A stretch of 5,469 nucleotides of DNA from an uncultured Lachnobacterium sp. (GTDB lineage Bacteria; Bacillota; Clostridia; Lachnospirales; Lachnospiraceae): positions 1 through 5,469 of the forward strand of contig URQG01000137.1 in assembly GCA_900549895.1 (NCBI GenBank). The letters are read 5' to 3'. Positions within the stretch are counted from its first letter, which is position 1. Each line of letters begins with the position of its first letter. Both the position numbers and the translations under genes were made by a program. The notes under the pieces are model-generated. The model worked only from the letters and a program-made list of their open reading frames with translations, made no database searches and was not told the origin of the DNA. Positions 1-5,234 of this stretch are shown in pieces.

Positions 1-30
1 CGTGGGCTCGGAGATGTGTATAAGAGACAG
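1..30 (+). other. Nextera Read 2 transposase adapter left in the assembly (not genomic)
   Basis: The first 30 bases equal the last 30 bases of the Illumina Nextera Read 2 adapter. Positions 12-30 are the complete 19-base Tn5 mosaic end, AGATGTGTATAAGAGACAG. A match this long at the exact edge of the window is not plausible as natural sequence, so this is untrimmed library adapter and the base at 31 is the first genomic one. It creates a false GTG start at 16 and the peptide MYKRQ in frame with the following gene, a well-known artefact of adapter read-in. Confidence 0.97.
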
Positions 31-1329
31 ATATTACAGACAATGTATGGCGCGGTGGATATTCTTGTGGTTGGCTGGTTCGGTACGGAAGAGAGTATCT
101 CCGCGGTATCGACCGGAAGCAGCTTCATCAATATGGTTGTGTTCATTTTAAATGGTCTTGCAATGGGTGTGACTGTTTTGATGGGACGATATATTGGTGA
201 AAACAATGAGAAACGTCTGAGTAAAGTGATCGGAGGTGCAGTTGTAACATTCGCAATTCTTGCAGCAATCATGACGGTACTGTTGCTTACTTTTGCACCG
301 GCACTGGCAACGGTAATGCAGGCACCTGCGGCTGCAATGGATAAGACGATTGCTTACATTCGGATCTGCGGAGGTGGAATCGTATTTATAATAGGATATA
401 ACCTGATCAGCAGTATCTTTCGAGGTCTCGGCAATTCGCGTCTGCCACTTTTATTTGTAGGTATCGCGTGTGCGGTTAATGTTGTGGCAGATCTGGTTTT
501 TGTTGCAGGCTTTCACTGGGATGTCGAGGGTGCGGCATATGCGACGGTGATGGCACAGGCCATCAGTCTGATCCTTTCTGTACTTGTGTGCAGGAGAATG
601 GATCTTCCGTTTCATCTGACACGCGAAGAACTTCGCCTTTCCGGTGAGGTTAAGAAATTTCTTGTGTTGGGACTGCCAATCGCATTTCAGGAACTGTTGA
701 CACAGTTTTCGTTTATGTGCCTTTTAGCTTTTGTCAACGGAATGGGATCGACGGAGGCAATCCGGCTGGCATCCTCCTCAGGATATGGTATCGCCAACAA
801 GATCGTAGCGATCATTATGCTGGTTCCGTCGGCACTCATGCAGTCAATGTCTTCGTTTATTGCACAGAATGTCGGTGCCGGTAAGGAGCGGCGGGCTCAG
901 AAATCGATGGGGTATGGAATGCTGATCGGAGGGGGCATCGGAATTGCAATGACGGCAGCTGCATTCTTCGGAGGACAGGCGCTTGCTTCTGTTTTCACAA
1001 GTACGACTGCTTATCAGCTCAAGGCGGCAGAATATTTACAGGGATTCAGTCTTGAGGCAATCGTGACATCGGTGCTGTTCTCGTTTATCGGATATTACAA
1101 TGGTCATAATAAAACCATGTTTGTTATGTTTCAGGCGATTGCACAGTCTTTTATCGTGCGTTTGCCAATGGCATATATGATGTCTAAGATGATGCCGGAT
1201 TCGCTTGTATATATCGGTGCGGCTGCACCGACGGCTACGGTGTTTGGAATTGTGATCAATCTGGTCTATTTTATGAGTTATTCCAAGAGAGAGTTGATGA
1301 GGACCGGAGAACTGTCCGCGGAACACTAG
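31..1329 (+). CDS. MATE-family multidrug/cation efflux transporter, N-terminus missing (partial)
   Basis: Integral membrane antiporter of the MATE (multi antimicrobial extrusion) family, expected to export drugs or other organic compounds using a Na+ or H+ gradient; the substrate cannot be told from sequence. The reading frame is open from the adapter to TAG at 1327-1329 and gives 432 genomic residues. It begins in the first membrane helix (ILQTMYGAVDILVVGW) and continues as many hydrophobic segments. The second half of the internal duplication starts near base 670 with GLPIAFQELLTQFSFMCLLAF, which lines up with the opening segment. A family-typical loop, QNVGAGKERRAQ, follows near base 867. 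Usual family length is about 450 residues, so roughly 20-30 N-terminal residues, the start codon and the promoter are lost at the contig edge. The apparent GTG start at 16 lies in the adapter and should not be used. The short C-terminal tail is hydrophilic (KRELMRTGELSAEH). Family assignment is firm, subfamily is not. Confidence 0.9.
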   Translation: MLQTMYGAVDILVVGWFGTEESISAVSTGSSFINMVVFILNGLAMGVTVLMGRYIGENNEKRLSKVIGGAVVTFAILAAIMTVLLLTFAPALATVMQAPAAAMDKTIAYIRICGGGIVFIIGYNLISSIFRGLGNSRLPLLFVGIACAVNVVADLVFVAGFHWDVEGAAYATVMAQAISLILSVLVCRRMDLPFHLTREELRLSGEVKKFLVLGLPIAFQELLTQFSFMCLLAFVNGMGSTEAIRLASSSGYGIANKIVAIIMLVPSALMQSMSSFIAQNVGAGKERRAQKSMGYGMLIGGGIGIAMTAAAFFGGQALASVFTSTTAYQLKAAEYLQGFSLEAIVTSVLFSFIGYYNGHNKTMFVMFQAIAQSFIVRLPMAYMMSKMMPDSLVYIGAAAPTATVFGIVINLVYFMSYSKRELMRTGELSAEH

Positions 1330-1370
1330 CCTATTTTGTATGTTTCGTCAAGTGGAAAATTCGCCAAAAG

Positions 1371-1392
1371 ATTCTTACCTATTTGTGAGAAT
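1371..1392 (+). other. Small inverted repeat downstream of the MATE gene
   Basis: ATTCTTAC (1371-1378) pairs with GTGAGAAT (1385-1392) as an 8-bp stem with one G-U pair and a 6-base loop. It lies 41 bases after the MATE stop and just upstream of the promoter-like sequence of the next gene. There is no clear T-run after it, so it is a poor intrinsic terminator. It could be a weak terminator, an operator or chance. Confidence 0.25.
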
Positions 1393-1428
1393 TGCCTTAT
1401 AGCCTTTGCCTACCATATATTGTATAAT
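1392..1428 (+). promoter_or_regulatory. Likely sigma-A promoter for the small cysteine-rich gene
   Basis: A perfect TATAAT is present at 1423-1428, 48 bases before the ATG at 1477, but no good -35 hexamer sits 16-18 bases upstream of it. An alternative pairing is TTGCCT (1392-1397) with TATATT (1416-1421) at 18-base spacing. Either would produce a leader of roughly 40-50 bases. The -10 match is good and the -35 weak, so the exact promoter is uncertain. Confidence 0.5.
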
Positions 1429-1476
1429 AGCTTCTGTCGGAAACAAAACATTGTGATAAGGAGAGATAGTTTAGTT

Positions 1477-1653
1477 ATGTCGGACGAAGTATTAGATGAT
1501 GTTATGATCAAAGGCAATTGTAAGGGAAAAGCAGATGCAATCGTGAACTGCCAGTGTAATATTGAGACCGCACCTAGCCGTTGTGATCAGGCGGAGCAGT
1601 GCATGTTTTATTCTTATTATAAGTGCAGCAAACAATGGAAACGACTTGCATAA
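1477..1653 (+). CDS. Small cysteine-rich protein of unknown function (58 aa)
   Basis: I do not recognise the family. The predicted 58-residue protein begins MSDEVLDDVMIKGNCKGK and has six cysteines, at residues 15, 25, 27, 36, 42 and 50, including a CxC at 25-27. Its tail is aromatic and basic (FYSYYKCSKQWKRLA). It has no signal peptide or membrane segment, so it is probably cytoplasmic. The cysteines could bind zinc or an iron-sulfur cluster, but no standard motif is complete, so this is a guess. The start was chosen because AAGGAGA lies at 1458-1464, 12 bases upstream (slightly long), and a TATAAT precedes it. The frame is open further upstream to a TTG at 1336, but that extension has no ribosome binding site and would contain the promoter. 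Own promoter plus a strong terminator right after the stop suggest a monocistronic gene, which supports it being real. Confidence 0.72.
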   Translation: MSDEVLDDVMIKGNCKGKADAIVNCQCNIETAPSRCDQAEQCMFYSYYKCSKQWKRLA

Positions 1654-1677
1654 CAGATAGATGGTATGAATTTTGAG

Positions 1678-1719
1678 AGACTTCTGCTCAGGCGAAGATG
1701 CCGCGGCAGAAGTCTTTTT
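1678..1719 (+). terminator. Intrinsic terminator after the cysteine-rich gene
   Basis: AGACTTCTGC (1678-1687) and GCAGAAGTCT (1706-1715) form a perfect 10-bp stem. The 18-base loop could hold a small inner GGC/GCC stem (1691-1693 with 1700-1702). A run of five T starts at 1715 and T-rich sequence continues to about 1730. It begins 25 bases after the stop codon at 1653. The next gene starts only 36 bases beyond the T-run. Confidence 0.9.
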
Positions 1720-1754
1720 CTTTATTTATTAACAAGTGACAAAAGGAGAAATGC

Positions 1755-2237
1755 ATGAAACGTGTGCTGGTTTTAAGTGATTCCCACGGAAATGTAAATA
1801 ATATGGTCCATGCAGTCAAAGAGACGGATCCGGATATGATCATTCATCTCGGGGACTGTTGGTCAGATGCTGTCCGTCTGAAAAAGAAGTTCCCGAAAAT
1901 ACCGATGGAACAGGTGCCGGGAAACTGTGATTGCAGTCAGGAATTCGAAGAACGGATCCTTATGATAGAAGGAAAACATATACTGATCTGTCATGGTCAT
2001 ACATTTAATGTGAAGGCGAGCTATCTGATGCTTCAATATGAAGCGGAGGAAAAGCAGGTGGATGCTGCGCTTTTTGGACATACGCATCGTGTGTTTTATG
2101 CCACGCACAATGGGGTTACCTATCTGAATCCGGGAAGTGTCGGTTCGCCGCCTTATGGTACTCCGCCTTCTTATGCGGTACTTGAAATTGATGGCGGAAC
2201 GGAAGAGATTGCATATGATGTAATGTATATTGAATGA
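1755..2237 (+). CDS. YfcE/MJ0936-family metallophosphoesterase
   Basis: Cytoplasmic calcineurin-like phosphoesterase of the small YfcE/MJ0936 group (B. subtilis YsnB is a relative), 160 residues, a normal length for the group. Characterised members hydrolyse artificial phosphodiester substrates in the presence of divalent metals such as Mn2+ or Ni2+; the physiological substrate is unknown. All metal-binding motifs are visible in order: DSH (Asp9, His11), GD (Asp34), GNCD (Asn57), HGH (His80) and GHTH (His109, His111), followed by NPGS (125-128). The protein should therefore be active. AAAGGAG (1742-1748) is 6 bases before the ATG at 1755. A second ATG at 1751 is out of frame and too close to the ribosome binding site. 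The gene follows the terminator at 1678-1719 with no clear promoter of its own, and aspartate kinase downstream has a separate promoter, so nothing in the context ties it to a pathway. Confidence 0.93.
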   Translation: MKRVLVLSDSHGNVNNMVHAVKETDPDMIIHLGDCWSDAVRLKKKFPKIPMEQVPGNCDCSQEFEERILMIEGKHILICHGHTFNVKASYLMLQYEAEEKQVDAALFGHTHRVFYATHNGVTYLNPGSVGSPPYGTPPSYAVLEIDGGTEEIAYDVMYIE

Positions 2238-2264
2238 TGAAATGCACGATTTTACAGAAAAAAA

Positions 2265-2294
2265 TTGACGAAAGTGCGCAGATAGAAGTATAAT
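2265..2294 (+). promoter_or_regulatory. Strong sigma-A promoter for aspartate kinase
   Basis: TTGACG (2265-2270, one mismatch to TTGACA) and TATAAT (2289-2294, perfect) are separated by 18 bases. Transcription would start near 2301, giving a leader of about 42 bases before the ATG at 2343. The ribosome binding site AGAGGAG is at 2329-2335, 7 bases before that ATG. The leader is far too short to hold a lysine riboswitch. Confidence 0.88.
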
Positions 2295-2342
2295 ATGCGG
2301 AGTATGTAAAATGTGTGCTAAGTAACATAGAGGAGCAGAAAA

Positions 2343-3662
2343 ATGGTTAAGGTTGTAAAATTTGGCGGCAGTTCTCTTGCAAGTGCAGAGCAGTTCGCTA
2401 AGGTAGGAGATATTATCCGTGCCGATGAATCAAGAAAATATGTAGTACCAAGTGCACCTGGAAAGCGCAATTCCAAGGACACGAAAGTAACGGATATGCT
2501 GTATGCATGTTATGCATTGGCAGAGGCTGACGAGGATTTCCGAGTTCAGTTGATGAAGATCAAGGAACGTTATGATTCTATTATCAACGGATTGGGACTC
2601 AAGATGTCTTTAGATGAAGAATTTAAGAAGATTTCCGAGAATTTTAAGGCGAAGGCCGGATCTGATTATGCGGCTTCCCGTGGTGAGTACTTAAACGGTA
2701 TCATTATGGCTAATTACCTCGGATATGAGTTTATTGATTCCGCAACAGTAATCTTCTTTGATAAAGATGGTAATTTTGATGCAGATAAAACAGACAAGAT
2801 TCTGTCCAAGAAGCTTGCAACCTGTGAGCGCGCTGTCATTCCGGGATTCTACGGAGCCAAGGCAGACGGTACGGTTAAGACATTCTCAAGAGGCGGATCC
2901 GATATTACCGGTTCCATTGTTTCTAAGGCCTGCCATGCAAGCATGTACGAGAACTGGACCGATGTATCTGGATGTCTTGTTGCAGATCCGAGAATTATTG
3001 ATAATCCTCAGCCAATCAAAGTCATCACATATCGTGAGTTGAGAGAACTGTCATACATGGGAGCTTCTGTATTACATGAAGATGCGGTATTCCCGGTACG
3101 TAAGGCCGGTATTCCAATCAATATCCGCAATACAAATGATCCGGAAGCGGACGGAACACTGATCGTGGAGAGTACATGCCAGAAGCCTGAATATACAATT
3201 ACAGGTATCGCAGGTAAGAAGGGATTTGTTGCTGTCGGCATCGACAAAGATATGATGAACGCTGAGGTTGGCTTCTGCCGTAAAGCGTTACAGGCTTTCG
3301 AGGAGAATGGTATCTCCATCGAGCATATGCCTTCCGGAATTGATACAATGACCGTATTTGTACATCAGGCAGAGTTTGAGGGCAAGGAGCAGCAGGTGAT
3401 CAGCTCTATCCGTCGTCTGACACATCCGGATGTCATTGAGCTTGAAGCAGATCTTGCTTTGATCGCTGTGGTAGGACGTGGCATGAAGTCCACACGCGGT
3501 ACTGCAGGAAGAATCTTCTCTGCTCTTGCACATGCGAACATCAATGTTAAAATGATCGACCAGGGATCTTCCGAGTTAAATATTATCATCGGTGTCAGCA
3601 ATGATGATTTTGAAGACGCAATTAAGGCAATCTATGATATTTTTGTAGAGACAAGATTATAG
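2343..3662 (+). CDS. lysC: Aspartate kinase (aspartokinase), monofunctional
   Basis: Catalyses ATP-dependent phosphorylation of L-aspartate to 4-phospho-L-aspartate (EC 2.7.2.4), the first step towards lysine, diaminopimelate, threonine and methionine. The N-terminal amino acid kinase domain (about residues 1-270) has KFGGSS (6-11), SAPGKR (37-42), SRGE (112-115), FSRGGSD (181-187), WTDVSG (205-210), DPR (215-217) and MGASVLHEDAVFPVRKAGIPINIRNTN (239-265). Two ACT regulatory domains follow, starting near 285 and 371, the second with MIDQGSSELNI (404-414). ACT domains imply feedback inhibition, but whether by lysine, threonine or both cannot be read here. At 439 residues it fits the monofunctional class with its own catalytic domain and resembles the clostridial/AK III-like type; no homoserine dehydrogenase is fused. 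The symbol lysC is the general one, since isozymes differ between species. It has its own promoter and a terminator-like hairpin after the stop. The product feeds the pathway that supplies DpaAB downstream. Confidence 0.96.
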   Translation: MVKVVKFGGSSLASAEQFAKVGDIIRADESRKYVVPSAPGKRNSKDTKVTDMLYACYALAEADEDFRVQLMKIKERYDSIINGLGLKMSLDEEFKKISENFKAKAGSDYAASRGEYLNGIIMANYLGYEFIDSATVIFFDKDGNFDADKTDKILSKKLATCERAVIPGFYGAKADGTVKTFSRGGSDITGSIVSKACHASMYENWTDVSGCLVADPRIIDNPQPIKVITYRELRELSYMGASVLHEDAVFPVRKAGIPINIRNTNDPEADGTLIVESTCQKPEYTITGIAGKKGFVAVGIDKDMMNAEVGFCRKALQAFEENGISIEHMPSGIDTMTVFVHQAEFEGKEQQVISSIRRLTHPDVIELEADLALIAVVGRGMKSTRGTAGRIFSALAHANINVKMIDQGSSELNIIIGVSNDDFEDAIKAIYDIFVETRL

Positions 3663-3711
3663 CATGATCCGTATGGCCGATGCGCAAAACACGGAACCAT
3701 AATTATATTAA

Positions 3712-3740
3712 CACAACAGAACGCTTTCTTTCATATGCTA
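3712..3740 (+). promoter_or_regulatory. Candidate sigma-K (mother-cell) promoter for dpaAB
   Basis: CATATGCTA at 3732-3740 matches the B. subtilis sigma-K -10 consensus CATANNNTA at every fixed position. ACAC lies upstream, with AC at 3713-3714 (spacer 17) or CACA at 3712-3715 (spacer 16), fitting the loose -35 core AC. The spoVF (dpaAB) operon of B. subtilis is transcribed by sigma-K, so the site is where biology predicts it. Expected transcription start is about 3745-3749, giving a very short leader. The assignment rests on short motifs and is not proven. Confidence 0.65.
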
Positions 3741-3760
3741 TATGGAAGGGAGCGTTTTTT
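3720..3760 (+). terminator. Intrinsic terminator after aspartate kinase, overlapping the dpaA start region
   Basis: Bases 3720-3736 pair with 3740-3756 as a 17-bp stem (14 Watson-Crick and 3 G-U pairs) around a 3-base loop GCT, followed by six T at 3755-3760. This has the form of a strong Rho-independent terminator for the transcript started at about 2301. Its right arm contains the dpaA ribosome binding site AAGGGAG (3746-3752), and the dpaA start codon follows the T-run by two bases. Confidence 0.82.
3746..3752 (+). promoter_or_regulatory. dpaA ribosome binding site that decides the start
   Basis: AAGGGAG ends 10 bases before the ATG at 3763, which makes that codon the likely start. The in-frame ATG at 3742 lies upstream of this site, inside the hairpin next to its loop, and has no ribosome binding site of its own. 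Confidence 0.75.
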
Positions 3761-3762
3761 AT

Positions 3763-4632
3763 ATGACTGGGAATACTGTTGTGTTTGTCACGGATCAGAG
3801 GCAGGAAAATCTGGCATCGTATCTTCCTGGAAGAAAACGCGTGCTTGATTGGAGAGGTAAAGAACCGCCGGAAGATGCGCAAAAGGTACTTGAGGAGAGT
3901 AGGTGGATCGTTCTTCCTATACCGGTCTCCAAAATAGAAAAAAACAAATGGATTTCAAAAATGTTAAAACAGAAATTAACAACCGGAAAAGCGGCGGGGT
4001 GGACGTTCTTTGGAGGCGTGTTTTCAAAAGAATGGGAAGATCGCATGGAAGATGCAGGCGTGGAGTATTGGGATTTGATGAAGGATGCCAATGTGGTACA
4101 TCAGAATGCCTATATTACTGCAGAAGCAACGGTGGCGGAAATTTTAAAGTACAGTGATTATTCGATTCGCGGACAGAAGATCATTGTAAGCGGATACGGC
4201 AGATGCGGACGTGAGATTGCCAACATATTAGGTGCGCTTGGTGCAAAGGTAACGGTACTCGCAAGAAGTGTGGAGGCGCGGAGACTGGCAAGGTTTGAGG
4301 GACACGAAGCAGTTGCTTTCTCATATGGTCCGGAAGAGGCATATGGTGCACGGACGATTGTGAATACGGTTCCGGCGACGGTGATCAGAGAACCGATGAT
4401 TCGTGAAATGCACTCCGATGCAGTCATTATTGATATCGCATCGCGTCCGGGCGGGACAGATATTGCAGCAGCGGAAGCTTATGGCATAAAAGTGGTAGCA
4501 GCGCTTGGACTGCCCGGAATCTATACGACGAAGAGCAGTGCCAGGATTTTAGCAGATGCGATAACCGGACATACGCATCCGAAATTAGGGGGAGAAGAGG
4601 AGAAACCATGGATTTTTCAAATTTTAATATAG
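3763..4632 (+). CDS. dpaA: Dipicolinate synthase subunit A (DpaA / SpoVFA)
   Basis: Together with DpaB it converts a dihydrodipicolinate-pathway intermediate to dipicolinic acid (pyridine-2,6-dicarboxylate) in the mother cell; the product is moved into the forespore and held there with Ca2+ for heat resistance. The 289-residue protein is close to the usual length (B. subtilis SpoVFA about 297). The N-terminal part has a TDQRQ motif (10-14), equivalent to the GDxRQ seen in relatives, and an NAYITAEATVAEIL stretch (115-128). A Rossmann nucleotide-binding domain follows with GYGRCG (144-149), then IDIASRPGGTD (223-233) and ALGLPGIYTTKSSARILADAI (247-267). This is consistent with an NAD(P)-dependent dehydrogenase subunit. 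The start at 3763 was preferred because AAGGGAG precedes it; an ATG seven codons upstream falls inside the terminator-like hairpin. The 3' end overlaps dpaB by 25 bases. Sporulation control by sigma-K is suggested by a promoter match directly upstream. Confidence 0.93.
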   Translation: MTGNTVVFVTDQRQENLASYLPGRKRVLDWRGKEPPEDAQKVLEESRWIVLPIPVSKIEKNKWISKMLKQKLTTGKAAGWTFFGGVFSKEWEDRMEDAGVEYWDLMKDANVVHQNAYITAEATVAEILKYSDYSIRGQKIIVSGYGRCGREIANILGALGAKVTVLARSVEARRLARFEGHEAVAFSYGPEEAYGARTIVNTVPATVIREPMIREMHSDAVIIDIASRPGGTDIAAAEAYGIKVVAALGLPGIYTTKSSARILADAITGHTHPKLGGEEEKPWIFQILI

Positions 4633-5195
4633 GATATGGAATCACAGGATCGTTTTGTACATTTGCAAAAACAAAAAAAGAAGTGATAGAACTGACGGAG
4701 ATGGGAGCGAATGTTATTCCCATCTTTTCTTATCAGGCACAGAGCTGTGATACAAGATTTGGAAATGCTGAGGAATTTGTTGATGAGATCTGTGCGATTA
4801 CAGGGAATGAGGGAATTCGGACGATCCAGCAGGCGGAGCCGATCGGACCGAATAATTTCCTGGATATTATGGTAATTGCACCTTGTACCGGTAATACTGC
4901 TGCAAAATTGTGCAGTGGAATCATTGATACGCCGGTATTGATGGCGGCAAAGGCACATATGAGAAACGGTAAAGCCCTTGTAATTGCAATCTCCACAAAT
5001 GATGCACTTGGGATAAATTTTAAGACGATCGGAACATTGATGAATATGAAACATATTTATTTTGTTCCGTTTGGTCAGGATAATTATAAAAGCAAACCAA
5101 ATTCGATGATTGCAAAGATGACGTTGCTCCCGGATACGATTGAAGCAGCGCTGCGGGAAAAACAGATCCAACCGATGATCGTGTCGGAAATCTAA
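4608..5195 (+). CDS. dpaB: Dipicolinate synthase subunit B (DpaB / SpoVFB)
   Basis: Flavoprotein-like subunit of dipicolinate synthase, partner of DpaA in making the spore-core dipicolinic acid. The 195 residues match the family over their full length: GYGITGSFCTF (9-19), DTRFG (48-52), AEPIGP (76-81), IAPCTGNTAAKL (90-101), PVLMAAKAHMRN (109-120), STNDALG (129-135), FGQD (155-158) and KPNSMIAKM (163-171). These are the same conserved blocks as in B. subtilis SpoVFB and are typical of the flavoprotein (phosphopantothenoylcysteine decarboxylase-like) fold. GAGGAG (4597-4602) is 5 bases before the ATG and lies inside the end of dpaA. The 25-base overlap in another frame points to co-transcription and probably translational coupling, giving balanced amounts of the two subunits. 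Presence of the intact pair is good evidence that the organism forms endospores. Confidence 0.96.
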   Translation: MDFSNFNIGYGITGSFCTFAKTKKEVIELTEMGANVIPIFSYQAQSCDTRFGNAEEFVDEICAITGNEGIRTIQQAEPIGPNNFLDIMVIAPCTGNTAAKLCSGIIDTPVLMAAKAHMRNGKALVIAISTNDALGINFKTIGTLMNMKHIYFVPFGQDNYKSKPNSMIAKMTLLPDTIEAALREKQIQPMIVSEI

Positions 5196-5222
5196 TAGGG
5201 CGGGCCTGTTCCTGCCCGCCTA
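5196..5222. terminator. GC-rich hairpin between the convergent dpaB and asparagine synthase genes
   Basis: GGCGGGC (5199-5205) pairs perfectly with GCCCGCC (5214-5220) around an 8-base loop. TA at 5196-5197 and TA at 5221-5222 can add two pairs if one G bulges. It starts directly after the dpaB stop and sits within the 39 bases between two converging genes, the position expected for a shared terminator. There is no immediate T-run on either strand (T-rich sequence lies about 25 bases further on), so termination strength is doubtful; it may instead block readthrough or protect 3' ends. Confidence 0.55.
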
Positions 5223-5234
5223 CATAGCTGTTCC

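Noticed and set aside
16..30. GTG start for the MATE protein giving an N-terminus MYKRQ
   Set aside because: These codons are adapter sequence; the real start is beyond the contig edge.
1036..1326. 96-codon minus-strand open frame opposite the MATE gene
   Set aside because: Low-complexity, His/Arg-rich translation within a clear membrane protein gene; a shadow frame.
1336..1476. In-frame upstream extension of the small cysteine-rich protein (TTG start at 1336)
   Set aside because: No ribosome binding site before 1336, the region contains promoter-like TATAAT, and the ATG at 1477 has an AAGGAGA upstream.
1330..1476. Possible RNA gene in the 147-base gap after the MATE gene
   Set aside because: Only one short inverted repeat and promoter-like boxes are visible; no tRNA, riboswitch or other known RNA fold could be recognised.
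2304..2325. Tiny leader frames in the aspartate kinase 5' UTR (ATG TAA at 2304, and a four-codon MCAK frame at 2311)
   Set aside because: No ribosome binding site and no repeated regulatory codons such as a run of Lys or Thr, so no case for leader-peptide attenuation.
3742..3762. Earlier dpaA start at ATG 3742
   Set aside because: It lies next to the loop of the terminator hairpin, has no ribosome binding site, and precedes the AAGGGAG that serves the ATG at 3763.
4617..5171. 184-codon minus-strand open frame opposite dpaB
   Set aside because: It lies wholly within the well-conserved dpaB gene, has a composition rich in Cys, His and Arg with no recognisable motif, and is explained as an antisense shadow.
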